Assembly (NCBI GenBank): GCA_034406715.1
Contig: CP137868.1
Location: forward strand, 372,001 to 436,000
Source of the DNA: Rhodotorula mucilaginosa
Lineage: Eukaryota > Basidiomycota > Microbotryomycetes > Sporidiobolales > Sporidiobolaceae
Length of the DNA: 64,000 bases
Direction: 5' to 3'
The position numbers and the translations under genes are program-made. Positions within the stretch are counted from its first letter, which is position 1, and each line of letters opens with the position of its first letter. This document shows, in pieces, positions 25,601 through 36,378 of the stretch. Below the pieces are notes generated by a model that had not been told where the DNA came from, did no database searches, and worked only from the letters and a program-made list of their open reading frames with translations.

Positions 25601-27313
25601 GCTTGCTTTCTTTCTTTCGGGCATCAATAACACTGTTGGAGAGAACAGAAGGGTGCAACTCAAACCAGAGGAGGAGAAGCGGGGCAGGGAGGGCCGCCGG
25701 CGAGATGGCAAGCGCGGTTGAGCGGAGTGGCAGCTTGTTCTCTCACAAGTCGCTCACTACACTCCTGTGCTTGCCAGGTGTGTTGTTTGTAGTCTCTCTA
25801 GACACTTCTGTATCTCACAAGTTGCTCACTATGCTCTCGTGCTTGCCAGCTTGCCGAGAGGTGCTCACATCGTCAGACCCGTTTTAACTCTCACAAATCG
25901 CTCACTGACACACCACTTCTTTGCGAAGATGACACCTTACAGTTTTTCACGCTTGCAAGAGTAACACCCCACTACGCTGTCACCCCGTCAGAACACATGA
26001 GTGGAGTTCCCACCCGGAAAAGTGGTTAGCTCTGTTCTCTCCCCTTGGCAACCAAGTCACTCCTAGCTCGTGGTCAATATGCTATCTGTGACTGCAGACA
26101 AAAAGCCCCTGCAGCTCCTGTTAAGTGAACAGCAGCCACTGCAGGAGGCAGGAGAGCATTTCAAGGACGGAGTCTTATCCAACAGAGACCAGTCCGCCAC
26201 GAACCGGACAGGTTTGGGGCGCGCGTAAGCTTCCATCTTGCGCTTGTACACAAATTGTGCTTTGACCTTGTTTCTGTCTGCCCACCGGATAATTTAACGG
26301 CCCTTTGCACGTCATTCTGATGTCTGGGGCCAACTGAAAGATCATGTTCATGTTTGACCACAATGCAGCTTCTGTTAGCCCTTAGGCTGCCAGATCACAC
26401 ACTGGAAAGGATAGTGATCTTTCACACCAGGCTCTGAAGTTTTGCTTGACACTGGCAAGAGAAATCAGAGAACTGGAGCAGAGACTTTCAAGTTTCAAAT
26501 TGCAATCTCGGAAAAGTGCAACTCTGGAAGAACATTGTCCTCTGCGCATTCTAGCTCGCCTCGTGAGCCTCATGAAGAATCTGCTGTGCAAGAACCAAAC
26601 AAAATGAACGGAACTGTGATAAACGTTAAAGGTTTGCTACTCGAAGGGCACCAAAAGAAACCAGTTACCAGCCGCGATCAGGGAGCCCGGAATACAGGTG
26701 TATCCTGATGGTCTATCCACCTGAGTGCGCTTTGCCACCAATTAAGGACTCTCTGAATCCCAACCAATCACCAAGATAGACTGCTCCGAGGACTCCGAAG
26801 GGTAGCCTGAGGTGCCGGTGGCAGCGTGGCCGCCAATGGCGGACTCGGAGTACCGGGAGTAAAGTGCCAGAACAGTCGGGGAAGGCCAAGTCTGCACACT
26901 CTATTGTATTAAGTACAGGTGTGGCATCAGAGTTCAAAAGAGAAACGCTGACGAGTGAGCTCTGCACACACTCGGACGGTGCTTCAAGCTTGGGAACACA
27001 TTTGAGGCCTGTCCACGGCCGTCACACTCGCCTCACAGGAGCGTCTTTTTCTGCTCTGTCTTGCTGCTTGCAGCCTAATGTATTACATTTCTGGACCAGA
27101 CTGCTGGATTTCCTCTCGAGCTTTCACAAAGATTCAAGACAGACCGGAATCCTCTTTCAACGGCAGATGATCACGAGATGCTGCATTCAGACTGCCTGAC
27201 CCATCTGTTGGATATGACCATGAATCTTTTGATGCATGGAGCTTAATCTGAATACTGTACAAGCCTGTACGCTCTCTGCTCTTGGGTCCCACTGCTTGCC
27301 GACTTCCTCACCT
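24733..27313 (+). repeat. Array unit 5 (2581 bp), starts with 3' tRNA-Tyr fragment
   Basis: Shorter CT tract. It returns to CTGTCATAC (as in units 1-2) but keeps GTCAGTCAC (as in units 3-4). It has CATCGTCAGACCC where units 1-4 and 7 have CATCGTCTGACCC, a change shared with unit 6. Confidence 0.95.
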
Positions 27314-29888
27314 CGTCAGACTGTAAGCGGTTGAGGATTCGTCATTCTTAGGAATCTGAAGGTCTCTGGTTCGATCCCGGAAGAAGGGATGTTTTTTGCT
27401 GCTTATACGTACACCTCGTACACTGGAGGTCGGAAACGGACCCAAGGGAGCGGATTCCGGGTGTTTTTCCCGGCCGGGTATATCAACCGTGTACAGGCTT
27501 CTTCCGGCCTCTGCGGCGGTCCCTTGCTGCAGTGTCACACTGCATTTAACCTCGCCTTTGTGGTGTAACAGGAGAGCAGCAGCTGGAGGAGTAGCAGGAT
27601 GCGCAGGAGGCCCAAATGACATCCTCCTTTTGAAAGCGACTTGCGACATCCTCCTCATCAATGCCTTGGGACACCTTTGAAGCAGTCAAAAGAGACTTGC
27701 TGTGCAATTTTGTCGCTGTTGCATAGATCAGCCGGTGTTGTCGCTCGCCAAAGATGGGGGTACCCCAACGGAACCATAATCAAAATTGACATGGAAAAAG
27801 CACTTTCAGGTTTAACCAGCTGCAACGGGTACCTTCAGTTCAACCAGGTGCAGCTTGCTTTCACTGCTCCAACAAGAGCCACATACTAGCCAGCAAGACT
27901 GGCCTGTCATACAGAGTGTCCTCAAAGCCCGGAAGAGGTTCAAGGAAACACTGGTGGCGGAAGTCCCAGAGGCGGTACTTGGTGTTGCAGGCAGCAGCAA
28001 GTCAGTCACAGTAGGTGTAGGAATCAATCAAAGACATAAGTACAATGCGGGAGAGTGATAGTGATGCAGGAGTTGCTGGGGCTGGTGTCTCGTTAGATTG
28101 GTTTGCATCTGCATTGTGGTTGAGCTTGGTGTTCCGCTGAAAGTGTCTCTCTCTCTCTCTCTTTCTCTCTCTCTCGCTTGCTTTCTTTCTTTCGGGCATC
28201 AATAACACTGTTGGAGAGAACAGAAGGGTGCAACTCAAACCAGAGGAGGAGAAGCGGGGCAGGGAGGGCCGCCGGCGAGATGGCAAGCGCGGTTGAGCGG
28301 AGTGGCAGCTTGTTCTCTCACAAGTCGCTCACTACACTCCTGTGCTTGCCAGGTGTGTTGTTTGTAGTCTCTCTAGACACTTCTGTATCTCACAAGTTGC
28401 TCACTATGCTCTCGTGCTTGCCAGCTTGCCGAGAGGTGCTCACATCGTCAGACCCGTTTTAACTCTCACAAATCGCTCACTGACACACCACTTCTTTGCG
28501 AAGATGACACCTTACAGTTTTTCACGCTTGCAAGAGTAACACCCCACTACGCTGTCACCCCGTCAGAACACATGAGTGGAGTTCCCACCCGGAAAAGTGG
28601 TTAGCTCTGTTCTCTCCCCTTGGCAACCAAGTCACTCCTAGCTCGTGGTCAATATGCTATCTGTGACTGCAGACAAAAAGCCCCTGCAGCTCCTGTTAAG
28701 TGAACAGCAGCCACTGCAGGAGGCAGGAGAGCATTTCAAGGACGGAGTCTTATCCAACAGAGACCAGTCCGCCACGAACCGGACAGGTTTGGGGCGCGCG
28801 TAAGCTTCCATCTTGCGCTTGTACACAAATTGTGCTTTGACCTTGTTTCTGTCTGCCCACCGGATAATTTAACGGCCCTTTGCACGTCATTCTGATGTCT
28901 GGGGCCAACTGAAAGATCATGTTCATGTTTGACCACAATGCAGCTTCTGTTAGCCCTTAGGCTGCCAGATCACACACTGGAAAGGATAGTGATCTTTCAC
29001 ACCAGGCTCTGAAGTTTTGCTTGACACTGGCAAGAGAAATCAGAGAACTGGAGCAGAGACTTTCAAGTTTCAAATTGCAATCTCGGAAAAGTGCAACTCT
29101 GGAAGAACATTGTCCTCTGCGCATTCTAGCTCGCCTCGTGAGCCTCATGAAGAATCTGCTGTGCAAGAACCAAACAAAATGAACGGAACTGTGATAAACG
29201 TTAAAGGTTTGCTACTCGAAGGGCACCAAAAGAAACCAGTTACCAGCCGCGATCAGGGAGCCCGGAATACAGGTGTATCCTGATGGTCTATCCACCTGAG
29301 TGCGCTTTGCCACCAATTAAGGACTCTCTGAATCCCAACCAATCACCAAGATAGACTGCTCCGAGGACTCCGAAGGGTAGCCTGAGGTGCCGGTGGCAGC
29401 GTGGCCGCCAATGGCGGACTCGGAGTACCGGGAGTAAAGTGCCAGAACAGTCGGGGAAGGCCAAGTCTGCACACTCTATTGTATTAAGTACAGGTGTGGC
29501 ATCAGAGTTCAAAAGAGAAACGCTGACGAGTGAGCTCTGCACACACTCGGACGGTGCTTCAAGCTTGGGAACACATTTGAGGCCTGTCCACGGCCGTCAC
29601 ACTCGCCTCACAGGAGCGTCTTTTTCTGCTCTGTCTTGCTGCTTGCAGCCTAATGTATTACATTTCTGGACCAGACTGCTGGATTTCCTCTCGAGCTTTC
29701 ACAAAGATTCAAGACAGACCGGAATCCTCTTTCAACGGCAGATGATCACGAGATGCTGCATTCAGACTGCCTGACCCATCTGTTGGATATGACCATGAAT
29801 CTTTTGATGCATGGAGCTTAATCTGAATACTGTACAAGCCTGTACGCTCTCTGCTCTTGGGTCCCACTGCTTGCCGACTTCCTCACCT
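27314..29888 (+). repeat. Array unit 6 (2575 bp), starts with 3' tRNA-Tyr fragment
   Basis: As unit 5 at the single-base sites, including CGTCAGACCC, with a still shorter CT tract. Confidence 0.95.
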
Positions 29889-32463
29889 CGTCAGACTGTA
29901 AGCGGTTGAGGATTCGTCATTCTTAGGAATCTGAAGGTCTCTGGTTCGATCCCGGAAGAAGGGATGTTTTTTGCTGCTTATACGTACACCTCGTACACTG
30001 GAGGTCGGAAACGGACCCAAGGGAGCGGATTCCGGGTGTTTTTCCCGGCCGGGTATATCAACCGTGTACAGGCTTCTTCCGGCCTCTGCGGCGGTCCCTT
30101 GCTGCAGTGTCACACTGCATTTAACCTCGCCTTTGTGGTGTAACAGGAGAGCAGCAGCTGGAGGAGTAGCAGGATGCGCAGGAGGCCCAAATGACATCCT
30201 CCTTTTGAAAGCGACTTGCGACATCCTCCTCATCAATGCCTTGGGACACCTTTGAAGCAGTCAAAAGAGACTTGCTGTGCAATTTTGTCGCTGTTGCATA
30301 GATCAGCCGGTGTTGTCGCTCGCCAAAGATGGGGGTACCCCAACGGAACCATAATCAAAATTGACATGGAAAAAGCACTTTCAGGTTTAACCAGCTGCAA
30401 CGGGTACCTTCAGTTCAACCAGGTGCAGCTTGCTTTCACTGCTCCAACAAGAGCCACATACTAGCCAGCAAGACTGGCCTGTCATACAGAGTGTCCTCAA
30501 AGCCCGGAAGAGGTTCAAGGAAACACTGGTGGCGGAAGTCCCAGAGGCGGTACTTGGTGTTGCAGGCAGCAGCAAGTCAGTCACAGTAGGTGTAGGAATC
30601 AATCAAAGACATAAGTACAATGCGGGAGAGTGATAGGGATGCAGGAGTTGCTGGGGCTGGTGTCTCATTAGATTGGTTTGCATCTGCATTGTGGTTGAGC
30701 TTGGTGTTCCGCTGAAAGTGTCTCTCTCTCTCTCTCTTTCTCTCTCTCTCGCTTGCTTTCTTTCTTTCGGGCATCAATAACACTGTTGGAGAGAACAGAA
30801 GGGTGCAACTCAAACCAGAGGAGGAGAAGCGGGGCAGGGAGGGCCGCCGGCGAGATGGCAAGCGCGGTTGAGCGGAGTGGCAGCTTGTTCTCTCACAAGT
30901 CGCTCACTACACTCCTGTGCTTGCCAGGTGTGTTGTTTGTAGTCTCTCTAGACACTTCTGTATCTCACAAGTTGCTCACTATGCTCTCGTGCTTGCCAGC
31001 TTGCCGAGAGGTGCTCACATCGTCTGACCCGTTTTAACTCTCACAAATCGCTCACTGACACACCACTTCTTTGCGAAGATGACACCTTACAGTTTTTCAC
31101 GCTTGCAAGAGTAACACCCCACTACGCTGTCACCCCGTCAGAACACATGAGTGGAGTTCCCACCCGGAAAAGTGGTTAGCTCTGTTCTCTCCCCTTGGCA
31201 ACCAAGTCACTCCTAGCTCGTGGTCAATATGCTATCTGTGACTGCAGACAAAAAGCCCCTGCAGCTCCTGTTAAGTGAACAGCAGCCACTGCAGGAGGCA
31301 GGAGAGCATTTCAAGGACGGAGTCTTATCCAACAGAGACCAGTCCGCCACGAACCGGACAGGTTTGGGGCGCGCGTAAGCTTCCATCTTGCGCTTGTACA
31401 CAAATTGTGCTTTGACCTTGTTTCTGTCTGCCCACCGGATAATTTAACGGCCCTTTGCACGTCATTCTGATGTCTGGGGCCAACTGAAAGATCATGTTCA
31501 TGTTTGACCACAATGCAGCTTCTGTTAGCCCTTAGGCTGCCAGATCACACACTGGAAAGGATAGTGATCTTTCACACCAGGCTCTGAAGTTTTGCTTGAC
31601 ACTGGCAAGAGAAATCAGAGAACTGGAGCAGAGACTTTCAAGTTTCAAATTGCAATCTCGGAAAAGTGCAACTCTGGAAGAACATTGTCCTCTGCGCATT
31701 CTAGCTCGCCTCGTGAGCCTCATGAAGAATCTGCTGTGCAAGAACCAAACAAAATGAACGGAACTGTGATAAACGTTAAAGGTTTGCTACTCGAAGGGCA
31801 CCAAAAGAAACCAGTTACCAGCCGCGATCAGGGAGCCCGGAATACAGGTGTATCCTGATGGTCTATCCACCTGAGTGCGCTTTGCCACCAATTAAGGACT
31901 CTCTGAATCCCAACCAATCACCAAGATAGACTGCTCCGAGGACTCCGAAGGGTAGCCTGAGGTGCCGGTGGCAGCGTGGCCGCCAATGGCGGACTCGGAG
32001 TACCGGGAGTAAAGTGCCAGAACAGTCGGGGAAGGCCAAGTCTGCACACTCTATTGTATTAAGTACAGGTGTGGCATCAGAGTTCAAAAGAGAAACGCTG
32101 ACGAGTGAGCTCTGCACACACTCGGACGGTGCTTCAAGCTTGGGAACACATTTGAGGCCTGTCCACGGCCGTCACACTCGCCTCACAGGAGCGTCTTTTT
32201 CTGCTCTGTCTTGCTGCTTGCAGCCTAATGTATTACATTTCTGGACCAGACTGCTGGATTTCCTCTCGAGCTTTCACAAAGATTCAAGACAGACCGGAAT
32301 CCTCTTTCAACGGCAGATGATCACGAGATGCTGCATTCAGACTGCCTGACCCATCTGTTGGATATGACCATGAATCTTTTGATGCATGGAGCTTAATCTG
32401 AATACTGTACAAGCCTGTACGCTCTCTGCTCTTGGGTCCCACTGCTTGCCGACTTCCTCACCT
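29889..32463 (+). repeat. Array unit 7 (2575 bp), starts with 3' tRNA-Tyr fragment
   Basis: Same CT-tract length as unit 6. Private changes: GATAGGGATG for GATAGTGATG and TCTCATTAG for TCTCGTTAG. It has the CATCGTCTGACCC form. Confidence 0.95.
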
Positions 32464-32930
32464 CGTCAGACTGTAAGCGGTTGAGGATTCATCATTCTTA
32501 GGAATCTGAAGGTCTCTGGTTCGATCCCGGAAGAAGGGATGTTTTTTGCTGCTTATACGTACACCTCGTACACTGGAGGTCGGAAACGGACCCAAGGGAG
32601 CGGATTCCGGGTGTTTTTCCCGGCCGGGTATATCAACCGTGTACAGGCTTCTTCCGGCCTCTGCGGCGGTCCCTTGCTGCAGTGTCACACTGCATTTAAC
32701 CTCGCCTTTGTGGTGTAACAGGAGAGCAGCAGCTGGAGGAGTAGCAGGATGCGCAGGAGGCCCAAATGACATCCTCCTTTTGAAAGCGACTTGCGATATC
32801 CTCCTCATCAATGCCTTTGGACACCTTTGAAGCAGTCAAAAGAGACTTGCTGTGCAATTTTGTCGCTGTTGCATAGATCAGCCGGTGTTGTCGCTCGCCA
32901 AAGATGGGGGTACCTGGTCCCCAACGGAAC
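32464..32930 (+). repeat. Array unit 8, truncated after about 467 bp
   Basis: Starts like the others with the 3' tRNA-Tyr fragment but carries the unit-1 base (A) in the tRNA intron. Two more private changes: GCGATATCC for GCGACATCC and GCCTTTGG for GCCTTGGG. Identity breaks at GGGGTACC (32914), where TGGTCC is inserted, resumes for CCAACGGAAC and ends at 32930. Beyond that the DNA is unrelated to the unit. Confidence 0.9.
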
Positions 32931-33614
32931 TCGGGCCACGGAGTGTGGCAGTTCTGTCGGGCAATCACTAGCACGAGGGTTCTCCTACGCAGCCTTGCCC
33001 TTGCAATTGGAAGTGCATGTTGAAGTCCAGGTGGGATTTGCGTATCGGTCTCCCTATGTCCGTATCTCGAGGACTGATGGCGTGGGCAATGTGGCATTGC
33101 CCTTTGAAGAGCCAAGACGGCCTTCTCATTTTCACCCCGATTGTGCCGACCTATTCGGATGAAAGGCATACCCCTGCCGTAACACTGTTGATGCGCTGCT
33201 GCAAATTTCAAATGCTCTATGTGCAATTCACCATGTGAAGGGTCCACAATGTATAAGAGCGCCGCCCGTCAAGCGGTCCAGGCTTTGCCCAACTAGTTGA
33301 GCCCTGAAGCCAAGCCAAACCCCCAGTCCTCCTTTCTCTTCTCTTCTTTAGTTTGTTCACTCATGAAACAGGCGGTCTATGGTCCTCAAGTCAGGCGAGC
33401 TGGAAGTGGAGGTGACACATCATCCGTGCGACGGACGAACTTTGAGCAGACCCAAGCCTTCCATTGGCTTGTTCGCCTAGTGAGATCACGAGTGCTGTTG
33501 ATGGAAGGGTGAAAGGGGAGTGCAGGCTAGTGAGAAGGGAAGACACCAAAGGGAAGGACCAAGCTGTCGCAACCACGAGGAAGATCCGAGTCAAACAGAA
33601 AGCTCTCTTCTTCC
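32931..33614. other. Repeat-island spacer, no feature recognised
   Basis: Non-array DNA right of unit 8. The open frames here are short or run back into the array, and I cannot assign them. A small TATAAGAG motif lies at 33251. Confidence 0.4.
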
Positions 33615-34049
33615 ATGCCAACAACGCCCGGGATGGCACAACAGCTGGAGCAGGTTGGGGAGGGCACGGAGGGAGGAGGAAGAGGATGGCAAAATGAAAC
33701 AGAACAGTGGATACAAGGAGAAGGGGGAGAACCCCCAGAAAGAAGACGTCCGAGTAAGAGTGCCGCTACAGACGAGAGAGTCACAGCGCCGGCAAGCGCG
33801 GGCCAAAAAAAATTGGTGGTTGGCAGGCCGGACTGGGAAGAGCGCATTGAAAGTGTTGACGTCTCTGAGAGAGCGGCTGCTGCCGGAACCGCATTCACAA
33901 GTCAGCATGATGGTGCAGAGGCAGAGGAATTGGCAGCGCACCTTTCCACCGTGCTGGGCTTGAAACTGCAACCGGAGAAGGCGAAGTGCTATCAGGCGGC
34001 GCACCTCAAGAGCTTCTTTGACCCCTTCAGAAAGCACAGGATCAAGTGA
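33615..34049 (+). CDS. Unassigned 144-codon open frame, possibly an element remnant
   Basis: Opens at 33615 (MPTTPGMAQQLEQVG...) and ends at 34049. The first half is Gly/Glu-rich and low-complexity. The second half looks more protein-like: AEELAAHLSTVLGLKLQPEK then AKCYQAAHLKSFFDP. The final AAG is followed by TGAGTC, so a splice donor (AA|GTGAGT) could overlap the stop. I do not recognise the family. It sits between the tandem array and a dead copia element, so a fragment of a mobile element is as likely as a host gene. Confidence 0.25.
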   Translation: MPTTPGMAQQLEQVGEGTEGGGRGWQNETEQWIQGEGGEPPERRRPSKSAATDERVTAPASAGQKKLVVGRPDWEERIESVDVSERAAAAGTAFTSQHDGAEAEELAAHLSTVLGLKLQPEKAKCYQAAHLKSFFDPFRKHRIK

Positions 34050-34095
34050 GTCTTTTATCCTCAAGCTGAGTCTTTTATCCTTGCAATTGACAACT

Positions 34096-34300
34096 TGTGC
34101 AAAAGTGTAGCAGCAGCGTTCCAAGGAGTTGCAGGACCGATCTGACGAGCAGGAGACCTCAAGGACATCCTCCTTTTGGGAGACTTGTTGACACCCTCTG
34201 CATTGAGGCCGTTTGAACTCCTTTGGAGCCGAGCAGAGCAGTCAAATATGAGTATTCGCTGTGCAATCCTGTGCAACCGCTCTTCTGGCCACAGGTACTG
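34096..34300 (+). repeat. Diverged relative of part of the array unit
   Basis: Similar in order and orientation to bases about 250-430 of the array unit: GTAGCAGCAG..., GACATCCTCCTTTTG, then GAGCAGTCAAA and GCTGTGCAAT..TGT both occur with matching spacing, but with many substitutions. So part of the unit belongs to an older dispersed repeat and is not unique to the array. Confidence 0.6.
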
Positions 34301-35489
34301 CTTCCAATTTTGAGCTGACCACCTGGCGCTGTCGCTCTGCGGGCCTTTCCCTTAGGTCGTTGAAGTTGCTGCGAGGTCAAAACACGGTTGGGAATTCACC
34401 TAAGGAAGTGGGGAGCCTTGCCTGTGCAATACGCGTCATCTCTTGCACGCATCCCAGTTGCTGTTTCCGCAATTGGATCGGCAGACTACAGAGCTTTTCA
34501 AGCTTGTGCACACGGATGTGCTCTCAATCAATGTGAGGTCGTATGTAGGTTGCCGCTACGTTGTCACATTTGTTGACGACTACTCTCGCATGCTCTGGGT
34601 TGAGGCTCTTGCCCGCAAGAGCGACGTCTTCGGAGCCTTCCAGCGCTTTAAGGCGGTCACCGAGAACGAGTTGGGCAAGCACATCCAGCGCCTTCGCTCC
34701 AACGACGGCGGCGATTACACATCCCAAAAATTTGGTGGCTTCCTGGCCAAACACGGATCCATCACGAAACGCCACCGCTGTACTTTCCGCAGGCCAACAG
34801 CGTCACGGAACAGATCCACCGGACCATCATCGAGGGCCTGATTGCACTGCTCAATCAGGCTCAAGCACCCAAAGCCCTCTGGGGGGACGCGCTCCTCCTC
34901 GCCTTTGTCTTTGTCAAGAACTGGTAGCCGCATGCTGCAATTGCCGGATGCGTGCCACTCGCCGTCTGGTGTGGCAAATCTGTACGGGTGGACATGTTTT
35001 GGGTCTGGGGCTGTCGTGCTTACGCCCACACCGTCACCAACGGTGGTGCAAAGCTTGATCAAGGCCGTACCTCTGCTCTTTATCGGCTACAATGGCAACA
35101 CCGCCGCTGCCGCCTGTCTTCGAGGTTGTCGCGACACCGCCGCCGCCTGTCTTCCATCGCGCCAGTGCACCTTGGCCAGCTTTGCCCGAGTCTGTTCTCC
35201 CTGACGAGAATTCCCGGGACAAGCTTGACTTCCTCGGTAACGACCCCTTTGGGGCCACGCTTGCTGAGGTCAAAAGCTCTCTACTCCGCCGCCGCTCAAG
35301 ACCTCTCTGCCTCCGACAAGCAATTCTCGCTCTCAACATCCGATTCTTGCAATCACCGCGAAGCGATGCGCGACATGGACCCCGAGCGCTGGCGCCTCGG
35401 TGAGCGCGACGAGTCCACGTCCTTCCAAAACAAGTACAACGTCTTCCACCCCGTTGACCGCAGCGAGGTGCCGCCTGATGCAAAGATCC

Positions 35490-35690
35490 CTCTCCCATAG
35501 TCCTCCACCTTTTCCCCCACCATATACCCCTTGACCATTCATTCCAACCTGGTTTTCCTGCCTCAATGAGGAGGTTTTTTTCCTTCGGGCCTTTCCTCGC
35601 TTACCCCACCTTGAGTAGTATCTTTGGTCTACATGGGCTCTCTAGGTTGATATGACTTGAAACAAGATTTATCTAACTATCTATCTATCT
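35490..35690 (+). mobile_element. LINE copy A: 5'-truncated 3' end, inside copia fossil
   Basis: About 200 bp ending in TGACTTGAAACAAGATTTATC and an (ATCT)n-like tail. It is flanked by a perfect 15-bp target-site duplication CTGATGCAAAGATCC at 35475-35489 and 35689-35703 (the first two bases overlap the tail). This is the classic product of target-primed reverse transcription. Confidence 0.85.
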
Positions 35691-35856
35691 GATGCAAAGA
35701 TCCTCAGGGCCCGCTTCGTCAACTGACGCAAGAAGGACCAGAAACGGCCAAGTCACCAGGCACAAGGTCCGCCTCGTCGCACAAGGATTCACCCAGCGGC
35801 CGAATGTCGACTTCCGCGAGACATTTGCGCCGGTGGTCAAGTTCACCTCAATCTGT

Positions 35857-35918
35857 GTTCTACATGGGCTTCCATAGCTCAATATGACTTGAAACACGAA
35901 TTATCGATCTATCTGTCT
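35857..35918 (+). mobile_element. LINE copy B: about 65-bp 3' tip, inside copia fossil
   Basis: Only the last part of the same LINE family: CTACATGGGCTTCCATAGCTC, then TGACTTGAAACACGAATTATC and a short ATCT/GTCT tail. A short repeat ATCTGT lies on both sides (35851 and about 35919). It interrupts the reverse transcriptase part of the copia element. Confidence 0.75.
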
Positions 35919-36200
35919 ATCTGTCCTCCTCGCTCTTGCCACCCGCCACCACCTTCATGTCCATCAGGCCAATGTCGACAAGGCGTACCTCCACGGCACG
36001 CTCGAGGAGGAGCTGTACATGCGCGTACCAGAAGGCATCGACAGCAGCAAATACGCCAGCAAGGTCCTCAAGCTCGATCACGCACTAAATGGCTTCAAGC
36101 AGGCCGGCCGTGTCTGGAATTCCTCAGATCCACGCGTCCCTGAGAGGACTTGGCTACCAGCGCACCAAGTCAAACGCCTGCCGCTACGTTTGCAGCGAGA

Positions 36201-36202
<2 letters not shown>

Positions 36203-36245
<43 letters not shown>
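36203..36245 (+). repeat. G homopolymer, about 43 bases
   Basis: An uninterrupted run of G inside the reverse transcriptase part of the copia fossil. It is exceptionally long for any genome. Either a true G-tract expansion or a sequencing/assembly artefact. Confidence 0.9.
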
Positions 36246-36378
36246 CTGGACACGCACTACATTGCCCTCTACGTAGACGACCTTCTCTTTGTCTCGCCTG
36301 ACCTCAACGAAATCCAGCGGATCAAGGGCGACCTCAAAAGCGAGTACGGCATCATGGATCTCGGTGAAGCCAGGTTCA

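Larger units (their letters stand above)
14377..32930 (+). repeat. 2.59-kb macrosatellite array anchored in tRNA-Tyr
   Basis: Seven full head-to-tail units and a truncated eighth. Borders, defined by the shared CGTCAGACTGTAAG, are at 14377, 16966, 19555, 22144, 24733, 27314, 29889 and 32464. Unit lengths are 2589 (four times), 2581, 2575 and 2575; nearly all length change is in one CT-rich microsatellite. Apart from that, units differ at only a handful of single bases. The left border falls on the last base of the tRNA D stem: left of it, unit 1 has the rest of the tRNA, whereas every other unit has the tail of the unit before (...GACTTCCTCACCT). So each unit carries the anticodon arm, intron, T arm, B box, acceptor 3' strand and T6 of tRNA-Tyr but no A box. 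Open frames inside are short (up to 117 codons), lie in all frames and match nothing I know. Confidence 0.95.

Noticed and set aside
14359-32811. Repeated open frames of 60-117 codons in every array unit
   Set aside because: They recur only because the DNA recurs. They lie in all six frames, some run through the tRNA fragment or the CT tract (Ser/Leu or Arg/Glu runs), and none resembles a known protein.
14377-32930. CRISPR-like or rDNA array
   Set aside because: Units are 2.59 kb with no short-repeat/spacer pattern, and no rRNA or 5S sequence is visible.
14377-32930. A classic integrative element with its own recombinase
   Set aside because: No tyrosine or serine recombinase, transposase or reverse transcriptase is visible in the unit, so mobility of its own is not supported; kept only as a hypothesis.
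36019-36301. Poly-glycine protein over the G run
   Set aside because: The glycine run is only the translation of a G homopolymer inside a dead retroelement.
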